Shown here in pieces: positions 10,701 to 22,482 of a stretch of 64,000 bases of DNA. The DNA lies in the NCBI GenBank assembly GCA_015143295.1, contig CM026551.1, positions 47,232,034 through 47,296,033 on the forward strand, written 5' to 3'. The DNA is from Tetracentron sinense. Taxonomy: Eukaryota; Streptophyta; Magnoliopsida; Trochodendrales; Trochodendraceae. The position numbers were made by a program, and so were the translations under genes. The first letter of the stretch is position 1. Each line of letters begins with the position of its first letter. Under the pieces are notes generated by a model. The model ran no database searches. It was not told the DNA's origin and worked only from the letters and a program-made list of their open reading frames with translations.

Positions 10701-11131
10701 TCTTGGGAGCATCAACAAGTTCACAAGTTCGGCTGTCAAAATATGCAACAAAGAAGGTGAGAATGCTATCAACAGCAAAGAAGCCAGCGACAATGTTGTT
10801 GATGATGAACAGGGTGTCATGCTTGTAAGTCAGAAAAGCAAACTCGAACGGGCAAATCCACGCCGAATAAATCACTAGAACAATCAATAGCATTTCCCAA
10901 GCCCTGGAATGATGAGAAGAACAAAAGGGTATAAATAAATTCTAAGATTGAAGCAAGTGAAAAGAGTCATTGCACTTACCTGTAATGGGGATTGAAAGGA
11001 GAGATGATGTATTTTCTAAGCCTGGTTCTGTGATTAATACTAGCTCCAACAGATGGTAAGAATTGAGATGAGAAGCTGCCATGGCTACTGTCCACCATTT
11101 TGAACCGTTGTAAGAAGCATGAAAACGACAT
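7795..11131 (-). CDS. KAT1-like: KAT-type (KAT1/KAT2-like) inward-rectifying Shaker potassium channel
   Basis: Plasma-membrane voltage-gated K+ uptake channel; family members work in guard cells and phloem as tetramers. Ten exons (minus strand): 11131-10980, 10903-10688, 10562-10407, 10297-10240, 9823-9506, 9178-8939, 8844-8746, 8656-8360, 8257-8074, 7901-7795. They join in frame to 608 codons with GT-AG introns. Visible domains: S1-S3 (about residues 51-147), arginine-rich S4 (LRLWRLRR, about 161-168), pore filter TTTGYGD (250-256), C-linker and cNBD (about 340-510, cassette [11 protein letters not shown]), KHA domain (about 538-608, ending [10 protein letters not shown]). There are no ankyrin repeats, which separates it from AKT types, and the filter is TTTGYGD, unlike KC1-type silent subunits. 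KAT1 itself is 677 residues; the linker between cNBD and KHA is shorter here. Odd: residues about 425-450 form an extra in-frame segment in the cNBD. Confidence 0.93.
9885..10193. mobile_element. hAT-like MITE in intron 4 of the channel gene
   Basis: CATAGTTACAAAGTT at the left is matched in inverted form by AACTTTGTAACTATG at the right. Subterminal CCCGAAT/TTTTTCC phrases recur near 49300-49408, where a decayed relative lies. A run of about 14-15 G lies near 9973-9986. The target duplication is unclear. Confidence 0.6.
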
Positions 11132-11500
11132 AACGGTCTGGTTCATCCAAGAGTACTACTACTACTACACCAAAGACAGTAAAAATTTCATGAGGGAGTG
11201 GTTACAAACAACAAAGCTGGAGCCATGGGTTAAGGTCCAAGTCTATCGAATTTGTTAGAAAAGGAGAAAAGGGAAATCACTATTCTTGTGTGAGCAAGCA
11301 AGCCAAAAGAACAAGACAAGGGACTCTAGTTGCATAGTGAGAGTGGCAGACATTGAGGTTCTCTGTAATGCAGTTGCAGAGGTGTAATGGTGGTGGTGGA
11401 GGTGGTGATGGTGGTGGTGGTGGTGGTGGTAGCTCCATCATCCATATATATGTGGTGCTATGAATCATATTTAGAAAGCCTTGGAAAGAGATTTCATTTC
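11132..11500 (-). promoter_or_regulatory. Upstream region and 5' leader of the channel gene with a GGT/ACC repeat
   Basis: A (GGT)n microsatellite with interruptions covers about 11386-11431. Beyond it, ATATATAT at about 11442-11451 could be the TATA box on the minus strand, some 310 bases before the ATG; a leader of CCACCACC repeats would result. An intron in the leader is possible. Inference only. Confidence 0.4.
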
Positions 11501-12583
11501 AAATCCAAAAATAAACCAGGCAGCTGTATTATATTTTTGGATGCCACGTGGACCAATAGGAGCTTAGTTTTGAGGTATGGCACCAAGTTACAAAAAAAAA
11601 ATATATATATTCTAATACCCTTTCTCTTGTGAGTATAGGCGAGGTTGTTTATGAAATTCAATTCAATCTGAACCATGGAATTTGGATCTCTTGTACTCTT
11701 GAATGGTTTGGACGGTGCACCAAAGCACCCATCTTTATCTGAAACCGACCAATGCATGGACCAGTTCCTAAATTGGACTGTGTAGTCTGTAGACCCTGTC
11801 CTTTACTTTCCATTCCAGAAGCAAGGAAAGTAAAGGATGGGCCCAAATTGACAGTTTGGAATGATGAAGCGAAAGTCTATAACATGGTAGTGGGGTGCAC
11901 CATATTATCATTTAATGCTACCATGACAGTGAAAAGGGAAGTTTGATCAAGAATTTATATAATTGAAAAAAAAATCAGGAATACAAAGAAACTCACTCAA
12001 AGCTTTCCTTGAACGAAAAAATAAGAGATATTTGTATCTTTGTAGGTTGTTGGGGAAATGGTAGGTCCATAAACAGTTTCCATGTATTTTCACATGAAAA
12101 AGGTAAGAAAATCAAGCACCCAAGATGGTAGTCCTCTGAAGATTATCTTAAGCAGATTTCAGCCAACTTGAATTTATATATATATTTTTTTTGGAAAGGA
12201 TTTTGATAGCAACTAGAAGATCTTTCGTACTGAAATTTCGATGATCTTAAGCATCTGATTGGTGGACTTTCTTTGGAGAATTTTAGGACCAAAATTTTTG
12301 AGTTTAGGGAATAGAGAAATTTTAAACCCCTAGTGTTTGCAAACATGTGTTGCTACTTTCCTTGTTATCTATAAAAATCAGTTTGCAATGGATTCTCGCA
12401 CGCATGGTAAGGCATTTAATTAGGGGGAGTCATAACATGCATTGCACATTCTGTTGGGTGGTACACACACCTCCTAAGCTCATCACATGTCCTCTTTAAC
12501 AACTACTAACCATTGTAAAGATTTACTCGTCCTTATGGTCTAAATTTAGTTTATTATTTTGCTATTTTATTTTTAAAAAAAAT
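11501..12583. other. Intergenic DNA, nothing recognised
   Basis: No gene or element with supported ends. Short ORFs have no family resemblance. The nearest element begins at 12584. Confidence 0.5.
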
Positions 12584-12942
12584 TGAGTCAAATCCTCTAC
12601 GGTGATAACCAGATATGGCAAATCCGGTTATCACCCCTAGAGGTTGCCACGTGTCTCCTTTGACACCCCTTAACCTTGGGTAAAGTTCACCCACCCATTT
12701 TTGGCTTTTTTTTAAAAAAAATATTAATTCTTTTTTTAAAAATTAAAAAACTGTTTTTAGAGTTTTTTTAATATTAAAAACAGTTTTTTAATTTTAAAAA
12801 CAGAATTAATATTTAAAAAAAAAAAAAATGGGTGGGTGAACCTTACCCACGGTTAAGGGGTGTCAAAGGAGACACATGGTGACCTCTAGGGGTGATAACC
12901 GGATTTGCCAAATCCGATTATCACTGGAGATGATTTGGCTCC
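12584..12942. mobile_element. Mutator-like MITE, 'GGAGTCAAATCCTCTAC' family
   Basis: Inverted ends (TGAGTCAAATCCTCTACGG / inward from right GGAGCCAAATCATCTCC) continue into a palindrome ACCAGATATGGCAAATCCGGT and then GAGGTTGCCACGTGTC. Flanks are A-rich (AAAAAAAAT versus AAAAAAAAA), a weak 9-bp duplication. Family members: 25849, 33632, 35311, 42230 and the foldback at 36106. Confidence 0.7.
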
Positions 12943-12989
12943 AAAAAAAAAGAATAAGAAATTAAGGTGTCCCCTTTTAACTCCCTTTA

Positions 12990-13303
12990 GAGCATTCTTA
13001 GTAGCCTCACCAAATTTTACTCACCAAAATAGCCAAAACTCACATTTTCCTATTTTGGTTATTTTTAAAACACTCCCATCAGCCTCACCAAGAAAGTCAA
13101 AACTCACATTATTTTATGACCACAATAATATGAATGGAGAGAGAAACCATTATTTTATTATTTGTGTAGGACCACAATAAAGGAAGGGAGAGAAATATTT
13201 AACTTTGATGAGTGAATAGTACTCACCGAACTTTGAAGAGGCTGGTAGAGACCCTTTAAAGCATTTTTTAGTACTTTGACCCACCAAGCTGTTAGGAATG
13301 CTC
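12990..13303. mobile_element. MITE with GAGCATTC ends and TTA duplication
   Basis: Ends GAGCATTCTTAGTAGC and inverted GAGCATTCCTAACAGC are flanked by TTA at 12987-12989 and 13304-13306. The 314-bp interior is rich in CTCACCAA/TTGGTGAG motifs and non-coding. The TTA duplication suggests the PIF/Harbinger type. Confidence 0.7.
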
Positions 13304-13306
13304 TTA

Positions 13307-13830
13307 TCTGTGGTTAAATTTTTTATTATTTTTTTCTAAAAACCAAAGTTAGATGTTTTAACCTTAAGGGCAAGTGAATCTTAACAACGGTAAAAGGGAT
13401 TTAAAAATGGACACGTTAATTTTTTCTAAAAATCAAAGTTAGATGTTTTAACCCTAAGGGTTAATGTATCTTAACCACAATTAAAGGGAGTTCAAAAGGG
13501 GCACTTTAATTTTTTTCTTTTAAAACTAAGGTTAGATGCTTCAACTCTAAGGGTTAGTGTATCTTAACCTAAATTAAAGGGAGCTAAAATGGGACAAGTT
13601 AATTTAAAAAAATAAAAAACCAAGGTTAGATGTTTTGTCCCTAAGGATATGAATCTTAATCACAAGGGTTAAAACTTATTAACCATAGTTCATGCTTCAA
13701 AGGCAGTTAAAGGCTTTGTAAGGTTATGAAATATCTTAAGAGCATAATAGTCATTTTTCTAACAGTAACAAACGAAAGCCCAACAAAATTAGGGATTGAG
13801 GTTGTTCGTCTTACATTTGCAAAACCATGA
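13307..13830. repeat. Dispersed repeat, copy B
   Basis: Uninterrupted counterpart of 1555-2480. Internally it contains several tandemly related units of about 90-110 bp starting near 'aaccaaggttagatg', each followed by 'gtgtatcttaacc' and a short 'aaagggagtt' block. Confidence 0.6.
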
Positions 13831-14769
13831 GTTAATTTGTAAAAATGTTACTCATAACAGTATATTTGCAAAGTTGGTAGAACGCAACAGTTGATATGCA
13901 AAAACCCCTAAAAATATTGGGAAATAGATAATCGACCGTAAGGTTATCTTAGCAAGTCGACCACCCAATTGAAAGCGACATATGGCGGATAGCTGACCTT
14001 GTAACTTGCTCAACTGATTAGTTTTCTATAACTATAGTTAAGATTCATTATTTCTTAAGATTAATTAATTTAACCTTAGTTTTTAGAAGAAAAAAAGCAG
14101 TTTCACTCTCTTAATTTAAGGTTTAAAATTCAGTAATCTTTAGAGCTAAAAAATTTAAACCTTGATTAATCAATTATTAAAATTCCATTTGATTTAGAGG
14201 CAACTGACTACACAAGTAGCTTGTTTTTTTACCCGGCACATGGCCCAATAACCTTCATAACGTCCTTCAGCATTCACCTACCGCACTTCACTCCAAAAAT
14301 GAAAAAAAAAAGAGCAGTGCTCAGCGGACTCATGGGTCTGTTTCATATCTTACCCCCATGTCCTCATGTCCCTTTTAACACCTCTTTAACCCTGATTAAG
14401 CTTAACTAAATTAAAACTAAGATTTTGGTTTTTTTTTTTCTTCAAAAATCATGGTTGCATTGCTTAACCCTAAGGGTAAATGAATACTATCCACAGTAGG
14501 TAAGTAATTAAAATTGGGGCATGGACTAATGAGGACCTACCCTTCGGTTATAAAATGGGAACCCCAGGTACGTTTACTATTTTCCAAATAAAAATTAGAG
14601 CCTTATTGCTAATGATACTGGGTGTGCCAAACTGTCTTGGGTTCAAGTCTAAAAGATAAAAACGGGCAAGATGATTGCTTGATTGCTTGTTTTTCATTCC
14701 AAAATTATTGCTAAAACTGCGTATTATTTTCTTGGGTTGGGTTAAGTTTTGGTCAGGCCAAATAATCCT
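13831..14769. other. Non-coding DNA before the large retrotransposon
   Basis: No gene. A repeat fragment near 14313-14590 (GCAGTGCTCAGCGGACTCAT, later TTTACTATTTTCC) is shared with 26640-26790. Bases 14765-14769 (ATCCT) are the left target duplication of the retrotransposon. Confidence 0.5.
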
Positions 14770-15509
14770 TGTGAGGGGAAATTACCGAAAGGACACGCGT
14801 CAGCAGCAGCTCCTCCCAAGTTCTGATTAGTTGGTAGAAGGCTGGAGTGGAGGGTGTGATACCCTGACCTGCACTCCGATGATTAAGTCAGTAGGTGTAG
14901 GAGATGATGAACAGTAAGAATATAATAGAGAGTTCGAAGGTCTTAGCTCTCCCAATTTTCCGTCCCCCTTTACACTGTTCTTCACAGGGTTATATAGACC
15001 ACTCTTGCCATGGCCATAGGCACCCATTGATGTCCATGCATACCTCGAATCCCTGATGTGTACTTCAGTAATCATTTTAGATAGATCTCCTGGTCATTCG
15101 TACTGCACGCGCATCTGCACACAAAAAGAGCAGGCAAAGAGTAGGAACTCTTCCGAGGTGACTGGCATTAAATGCAGCATTAAATGTCATTTAATGCCAA
15201 GACAATGTTACCCACCTACCATCGTAGAGGTAGGATCAGTCCCAGGCGACTGGGCAGCAACCCCAGATCTTATTACGTGTTAGGATACGCGATCGTGGAC
15301 AATAAGACGACGGGTACGTCGTCTGAATGAGGACGTGATCGTCGTCCACGAGACCACGGGTCCGTCGTCAGAGTGAGGACGTGATCGTCGTCCACGAGAC
15401 CACGGGTCCGTCGTCAGAGTGAGGACGGAAATGAGCTCAAACGATAACATCACACTGAGGACGAGCTCGTTGTTACCACACTTAGGTTTTACGAAATTTA
15501 CCCATTACA
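14770..15509 (-). repeat. 3' LTR of the Tat element
   Basis: 740 bp. A TATA motif (TATATAA on the minus strand) lies at about 14990-14997. U3 holds two full 46-bp tandem units (15329-15374 and 15375-15420) plus the start of a third, each built from GACG/CGTC palindromic modules. Confidence 0.93.
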
Positions 15510-15523
15510 AATTGCCCCTTTAT
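15510..15523 (-). promoter_or_regulatory. Polypurine tract of the Tat element
   Basis: Reading toward the 3' LTR on the minus strand, AAAGGGGCAATT lies directly against the LTR start TGTAATGGG. This is the expected plus-strand primer site. Confidence 0.75.
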
Positions 15524-16064
15524 GATACTTTGAACGTGGTTCAGAGTGTCATAAATATAGCGAAACGTTGGAGGAGAAGATACGGCTCACCTCAGAATGA
15601 TGATAGGTCACATACTCTGTACGCGAAGACGTAGCGTCGTGCCAGCTGTATTGCGCGTGCCGAAACGTCATTCCTCATAAATGTCTGGCAGGCTGTCATC
15701 ATTATCTTCCGGACGCTTCGTTTTTCCCGACGGTTACTTAACTCGGTCAAAAGACCATCCTGCCCTTCGGGCCGTCTACATGTGTGGACACGCGTACGAT
15801 ACAGATTGAGGTCATTATCGTCCTTAGAGTTATGGTCTGGCCTATAAGTACCGAAGACCTGGTACTTCTTCTTCACTCGAATTTTTGCATCCTGTTACTC
15901 TGCCGGAATTTCTCCTCACCGACGATTTGCTGTTCCGGTTTTCTTCCTTCTCCGGTTGTGCCTCCCCTTGCTTCCTAAATCCAGTTTCGGTAAGAACTTT
16001 CTCTTTTCTTTTTATTCTGTGATCGTCTTTCCTACATTTCTTCTTTTTCTCCTTGTTTGTGACC
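15524..16064 (+). promoter_or_regulatory. Putative promoter and leader of the antisense ORF
   Basis: The region between the PPT and the antisense ORF contains CCTATAAGTA at about 15841-15850, a plausible TATA box oriented toward the ORF, followed by a CT-rich leader of some 190 bases up to the ATG at 16065. No other gene is visible. Promoter function is inferred. Confidence 0.45.
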
Positions 16065-18405
16065 ATGTCTGCCGAAATAGTTAGGATAGACAGTGCCGAT
16101 GAGGCCAGTTGCTCAGGCAGTGCCCCTCACGGTGTTATCACCGGCGCTTCCAAATCCAAAATCAGACCAGTGGTTAAGTACGCACTTGACCATTACAGAA
16201 CTCTTTTCCAAATTCCTCCTCACGTCCACCTCCATTTCGGGGAAGAAGACGTTCTTCCCGACCATCGTTCTTCTTGCACAATTGTCTACCTCGCTCAGTT
16301 CGAGGCTGGACTTCGATTTCCCCTTTCTCCCGTCACGGACTCCGTCTTGTCCGCCCTTCAAATTGCCCCGGGGCAAATGCACCCGAAGTTCTACAAGTAC
16401 ATGTCTCTAATGGAGAAGTTCAACAGAGACGGGTACAATGTAGACGCCAGGAGCGTCTTCCACTTCCGCTTCGTCGTGAAGTGTCCCGGGGTTGTTGGGG
16501 AGGGAAAGAAGACGTTCTTCACTTGGAGACAAAAATCCAAAATTCCCGACATCATCGCACACCTCCCCGACGTGGAACGGGATTGGAAGGAGATGCCCTT
16601 CGTGGTCTCCGGTGCTTGGAGGGCAGAGACTGCCCGTCCTGTTCCCCACTAATTTACCTCAGGTCTGTTACTATTCAGTCGTTTTCCGTTGTCGGCTTTT
16701 TGAAAACGTGCTCCTGCCACATGGCTAATAATATTTTACTTTTTCTGCAGAGGCTTCAAAGATACACTTCTCTGACTTGTCCGCGGAAGAAGAGTACGCG
16801 CTCCGGAGGGTTCGCAGCGATAAAGGGGACGCCTACGTCACCTGGAGACCGTCCTCGACTCGAGAGAAAGAGCCCACTGCAGCAGTAGGGACCAAACCTA
16901 AAAAGTCTCGTCAACAAGCTCGTCCGTCATCAAAGAGACCGCTCGGACAGGCAGCTGTTCTCGGAGAAGAAGACATGGCCGACCAATCTTCTTCACGATC
17001 TTCACAGGCTCCGGCCTTAACTCGTCCTCCTCGCCCTTCCCGTCTATCTTCAGCGGAGAAGAGGGCGGAGAAAAGAGAGAGAGTTGAAGCTCTCAAGGCT
17101 ATAACGGCGAAGAAGGCTCGGCGAGAAGCGGAGCACGATCGACGGGTCCGAGAACGCGCATCTGCCGGGGTGCCATCTACTCAGGCAGCAACGGTTGGCG
17201 AGGGGAGTGGTGTCCCCGTGGAGGAACCTCCAATCGTCATCAGCGGCTCTCCCACGGATGTTGTGACCGCTCCGTCTATTGTGGCAGAGACGGCTGCCCC
17301 CGGGATCGTCCCGGCCTCTGCTCCCTCTCCAGCCACAAATGTGGCCTCATCTTCTGCCCCTCCTCGAGAGAGGATTACCATGGGGGGCCCCGCCGAATTC
17401 TGGAATCCCGTCTTCCCCAGAGGGTACACCCGTCCTACCGTTGCCCATTCTGCGATGGAGCACGATTCTATCGCCACATCGATGATGTTGGCGATGAGGC
17501 TCCCAGCGGATATGGCCGCGACGAGGGACATGCACTGGATGGGGATGTTCAGTGCCGCGAGTTGAGCTGTTGCCACGGTACGTTTTTTTTTTTTTTTTTT
17601 TTTTTTTAATATCTTTCCTTTTCTTCATCTTTCTCTTTAGATGGGCAACATGCTCGCTGGGATGTACGAGATTACAGCCGACAACAGGCGTACCTCTAAT
17701 GGGCTGAGGGACAAAGTCCTTGACCTGGAGAGGAGGGGAGCCGAGGACGTGAAACGGCTGAATCACGAGCTGATGTCCGTCAAAGCGGATCTTCGGACTG
17801 CCAAAGGCACAATTGCCTCGGCTGTGAAACAGCGGGACAAAGCTCGGGACGAGACCCGTAAGGCACAGGAAGGAGAGAAGGCGGCGGTGGAACAGGCCGA
17901 GAAATCCGTCCTTCGGATCAGCGAGATGGACGAGATCGTGAACACTCTCCGTCAACGGCTAGAAACGACTGAAGCCGAGAAGGCAGCACTAGTCGAGCAG
18001 CTCAAGGAGGCTGCGGCCGTGAGAGACAAGGAGGTTGAGGCCGCCAAGGAGGCTTTAACGGAGTCTCTTCGTGCTCACTTCCAGACGGAGATGGAACGGC
18101 TGATCACTGAAGATCGGGTCGAGACGGAGAGGGAGCTGATGAACGAGCTCCGAGAGTCGGGACGACTGGTAGAGTCTCCCCCTCAGTCGAAGGACGAGGT
18201 TACTCGTTCCGAGGCCATGGGCATGGAGGTCCCGCTCGATGAAGAGCCCGAAGTACAAGGAGGGGGGCAACCCTCGTCATCTACCGGACCATCTCCCGCT
18301 CTCCCCGAGGTCCTAGCTGAAGCCGTTCCTGCCGAGCCCGCCATCGCTGCCGACACCGCTCCGGTCGTTCCTGATGATGCTTTGGTAGTCGTTGACGAAG
18401 ACTGA
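16065..18405 (+). pseudogene. Antisense additional ORF of the Tat element (putative gypsy-type transposon domain), spliced, broken
   Basis: Encoded opposite to gag-pol, between pol and the 3' LTR. Three exons are proposed: 16065-16662, 16751-17577 and 17641-18405, with introns TCAG|GTCTG...TGCAG|AG and CACG|GTACG...TTTAG|AT that keep one frame. The N-terminal 200 residues (FQIPPHVHLHFGEED, FEAGLRFPLSPV, WKEMPFVVSGAW) resemble the plant 'putative gypsy type transposon' domain. The middle is Ser/Pro/Ala/Arg-rich, and the third exon is a long charged coiled coil (from about MLAGMYEITADNRR) with an acidic tail. Two in-frame stops (TAA at 16650-16652, TGA at 17563-17565) interrupt it. Such antisense ORFs are known in Tat elements; their role is unknown. 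It may be transcribed from its own promoter upstream. Confidence 0.75.
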
Positions 18406-19110
18406 TCCTTCCTCCTTCCTATCTCTTTCTTTCTAATTTTTGTATCGGCTGTACTCCCGTTCATCTTATATCAATGAAAAATTTCTATTTTATATGTACC
18501 TCCTTTTATGATCACTGTGTTGCAACCGATTGGTCCGGAATAATCATCTCGTTCAAATAAGACATGGCACATAATTAACTCGTGATTGAGTATAAATCTC
18601 ATAACGAAAATAAGACAAATAGCACATAATTAACTCGTGATTGAGTATAAATCTCATAATGAATATAATTCACATCACTTCTAATAATGGGTCGTTAAAG
18701 AAGCGGATTAACACTACGGACGTAATTTGACAACAAGTCCATTTCATAAAGATGAACTTATGGTAACTCGTGGTGGGACACCATGCTCAGAGGACATTCC
18801 ATTAGTATAAGCCACCGGTATGCTCAGATGGCAATTCCTTTTTATGAGCCACCTGTGTCTCGTGGTGAGTACCCTGTTCGTATGAAATGCGCTCGCCGTA
18901 GTAACTCGTGGTGGGACACCATGCTCAGAGGACATTCCATTAGTATAAGCCGCTATGATGCTCAGATGGCAATTCCTTTGTATGAGCCGCCCGTGTCCCG
19001 TGGTGAGTACCCTGTCCGAGTGAAATGTACCCATCGTGGTAATTCGTCTAGAATGTTTTACAACGTACTGTTATTGGAAAAATTAACTCGTGGTAATGCA
19101 TAACACAACT
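18406..19110. repeat. Tandem-repeat region between antisense ORF and pol
   Basis: Two adjacent copies of a 138-bp unit (about 18763-18900 and 18901-19038) share GGTGGGACACCATGCTCAGA and AGATGGCAATTCCTTT. A shorter tandem pair of about 52 bp lies at 18561-18665 (CACATAATTAACTCGTGATT). Variable tandem repeats in this part are known for Tat elements and can seed satellite DNA. Confidence 0.85.
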
Positions 19111-22100
19111 TTACTGGAAAAATTGTTTTAAATTCATAATGTTCCACGATTTTTGAATTACATTACCTTGTAAGTCTTTAAGGTAGTACACCCCGGGACT
19201 CCCGACACGATCCACGATATATGGCCCTTCCCAGTTGGGACCCAGTTTCCCACTATTGACTTCTCGAGTGTTTTGGAAAACTTTTCGAAGAACGAGATCT
19301 CCGACTTGAAGAATCTTTCTCCGTACTTTCTTGTTGTATGCTTTTCATAATTGTTGTTGATAGCGTTTCATCTGAATGCTGGCATCTTCCCGCTTTTCTT
19401 CCAGCAAGTCTAAATGAATAGCCATCAATTCGACATTTTTGTTTTCCTCTCCGTGTTTCTTCCGTGAACGTGTTGTTGGCAGAAAGACTTCAGTGGGAAT
19501 AACAGCTTCCGCCCCGTATGCTAAAGAGAACGGGGTCTCGTTCGTAGGGCTCCGTGGTGTTGTTCTGTATCCCCACAACGCATTATGCAATTCGCTGGTC
19601 CACTTTCCCTTGGAATCTTCCAGTCTTCTCTTGAGGGCATTCAAAATGTTCTTGTTGGCTGCTTCGGCAAGGCCATTCCCTTGGGGATAATAAGGAGAAG
19701 AGAAGATGTGCTTAATTTTCAACTCTTGGCAAAAGTCGGCGATGAGCTTTCCTGTGAATTGCTTCCCGTTGTCAGAAATGATGGACTGCGGGATGCCGAA
19801 TCTACAGATAATGTGTTCCCACAAGAATTTCTTCACTTCTTGTTCTCTAATACGCACTAGGGGAACAGCCTCGATCCACCGGGAGAAGTAATCCGTGGCC
19901 ACGAGCAGAAAAATTAAATTACCGGGAGCTTTGGGAAAGGGTCCCACGATGTCAAGTCCCCAACGAGCGAAAGGCCAAGGTTGAGATACCATGTTGAGTT
20001 CTTGAGCGGGGGCATGAATCAACTTCGCATGACGCTGACATTGACTGCATTTTTGTATGTACTTCTGTGCGTCAGCTTGCATGTAAGGCCAAAAATATCC
20101 TTGCCCCAGAGCACGATGAGCGATACTCCGTCCTCCCGAGTGGATGCCACAAATCCCTTCATGGAACTCGGCTAAGATTGTCTCTACGTTCTCAGGATGC
20201 ACGCATTTCAAAAGGGGTCCTCCAAAGGATTTACGGTACAGTTTCCCGTCCACAAGGGTATAACGGGGAGCTTTATATTGTATTCGTCTTGCTTCCTTTG
20301 TGTCAGATGGGAGAATTTCATTCTTCAAGTAGGTTGTTATGCCCGTCATCCAGCTCGGCACTTGATTTACGGTCAACACCGTGCGTTGTGTTTGTAGCTC
20401 AATAGAGGGGTACTCTTTATACTCAACGAGGATTGTCTTGGGTTCATCAGTCTGTGTCATTGAGGCGAGGTATGCCAACGCGTCAGCATGCCTGTTGTCG
20501 TCCCTTCGGACATGTTTGATCTCGAGGACATCAAAGGCCCTCCGTTGTTCTTGTAAAAATGCAGCATAGCGCCTCATCCGCTCATCCCGACATTCATAGG
20601 TACCGTTGACTTGGTTCACCACGAGCTGTGAATCACAGAACACCCGGAGTTTAGAAATTCTCAATTCTCGGGCACTCTGCAACCCAAGGATTAACGCCTC
20701 ATACTCAGCTTCGTTATTGGAGGCAGCATAACCAAGGCGCGTCAGTTTCTGTATTTTAACATGATCAGGGCTGACAAGAACAGCACCAAGTCCCGAACCG
20801 CTGACATTAGACGACCCATCCACGTACAAGACCCAATCGCACCACGCCGTCAGTTTGGTTCCGTCTCCAGCCCCTTTTTCCACAACGGGATCCTCCTCCG
20901 CATCGTCTGGGAGTTCGTGGCGGTCGGACTCCGCTGAAATTTCGGCCTCCTCCACGGGGAAATCGGCTAAGAAGCTCGCAACGGCCTGCCCCTTCTCTGC
21001 GGTTCGGGCCTGATATTGGATATCGAACTCGCTAAGCGCCACGGCCCATTTCGACATACGTCCCGCGGTTTCAGGTCGCCCCAACACAGTTTTCAGAGGA
21101 TACGTCGTAATGACGACGATGGTATGTGCCTGAAAATAAGGACGTAACTTTTCAGCGGAAAAGACGAGAGCCAGGCATACCTTCTCCATCCTGCTGTAGT
21201 TGGACTCTGCTTTGTGGAATGTTTTGCTGACGAAGTAAACAGGCTTCTCTACGCCGTCGTGACTTCTGAGCAGCACGGAGCCAATGGCTCGTTCCGAAAC
21301 GGAGAGATAGAGGTACAACACTTCACCAGATTCAGGTACGGAGAGGATCGGAGCGGAGCCTAGATACGTCTTTAAGGCAGCGAAAGATTGGGAACACTCT
21401 TCTGTCCATCTGAAGACGGAATCCTTTCTCAGCAATTCGAACAGAGGTCTGCATCGATCAGAAGACTTTGATATGAACCGGTTGAGAGCAGCGATACGTC
21501 CCGTCAGTTTTTGAACTTCTTTCCTTGTCTTCGGTTCCGGCATATCTATCAGAGCACGGATCTGCGCGGGATTTGCTTCAATGCCCCGTTGGCTGACGAG
21601 ATAACCGAGGAATTTGCCCAAGGCGACGCCGAATGTACATTTCTCAGGATTTAACTTCAGATTGAAAGTGCGTAAAATAGAGAACGGCTCTGCCAAGTCA
21701 GCCACAAGAGAGACCCGAGTTCGGCTTTTCACAACGATATCGTCAATGTACACCTCCACCGATTTACCGAGCAAGGGTCCAAACATCAGATTCATCAATC
21801 GTTGGTAAGTGGCCCCGGCATTCTTCAGGCCAAAGGGCATGACCCGGTAACAGAACAGGCCACGCTCCGTTATGAAGGTCGTTTTCTCTTGATCGTCCTC
21901 CGCTAAGAGGATTTGATTATAACCCGAATACCCGTCCATGAAGCTCAACATCTCGTGACCCGCAGTTGCTGTGATTAGTCTATCGATTCTGGGAACTGGG
22001 AAGAAGTCTTTCGGGCAAGCTTTATTAACATTAGTGAAATCGATGCAGACTCTGACTTTCCCGTTCTTCTTCGGAACAGCTACTACATTGGCTATCCACT

Positions 22101-22476
22101 CCGGATATTGGACCTCACGAATGAACCCGTGCCGAATTAACTTATCGATCTCTTCATTGACGACCTCATGGTACGCTGGAGCGAGTCTACGAGGCTTCTG
22201 TTTAACTGGATTGACTACGGGATCAACGTTGAGGTGGTGACAGATGATTTCAGGACGGATACCCGTCATGTCTTCATGTGACCAAGCGAAAACGTCAAGA
22301 TTCTTCCTCAGAAAATTTACCAACTCCCGCTCTTCATCTGTTGTCAGACAAGTCCCGATCTGTAGCATTCTTGGCTCGTTCTCCGTCCCGAGGTTGACAA
22401 GCTTCGTGGGTTCAACAGAATGGTTTACCAGTGATTCACCCGTGCTCTCCTCTTCCACGGACCCGACCTGTAATTG
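19111..22476 (-). CDS. pol: Tat element pol: reverse transcriptase, two RNase H domains, integrase
   Basis: Copies element RNA to DNA and inserts it. It follows the gag-protease frame after a single UAG (22477-22479) with no frame change. Counting from the GTG at 22458: RT about residues 90-290, with FMDGYSGYNQI and the catalytic YIDD at 237-240; the original RNase H about 380-500; a second, archaeal-type RNase H about 543-670 (YVDGSS, NNEAEYEA, FCDSQ); integrase with H-H-C-C finger (H766, H773, C804, C807) and D836, D896, E932. The integrase C-terminus continues (GKLGPNWEGPY) to a TAA at 19111-19113 but is cut by an in-frame TGA at 19345-19347. The absence of an ATG at the start and the leaky stop context suggest expression as a readthrough fusion with Gag. 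Confidence 0.9.
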
Positions 22477-22482
22477 CTATTT
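22471..22482 (-). promoter_or_regulatory. Leaky stop codon between gag-pro and pol (UAG CAA UUA)
   Basis: On the minus strand the codons read AAA TAG CAA TTA. The six bases after the stop match the CAR-YYA signal known to promote UAG readthrough by plant ribosomes, first described in tobacco mosaic virus. The frame on both sides is the same, so readthrough would yield Gag-Pro-Pol directly. Confidence 0.75.

Noticed and set aside
11280..11468. Poly-proline ORF upstream of the channel gene
   Set aside because: Translation of the (GGT)n microsatellite; no conserved flanks.
17181..18464. Minus-strand ORFs of up to 202 residues opposite the antisense ORF
   Set aside because: The sense frame there has coiled-coil composition and consensus introns; the opposite frames are low-complexity shadows.
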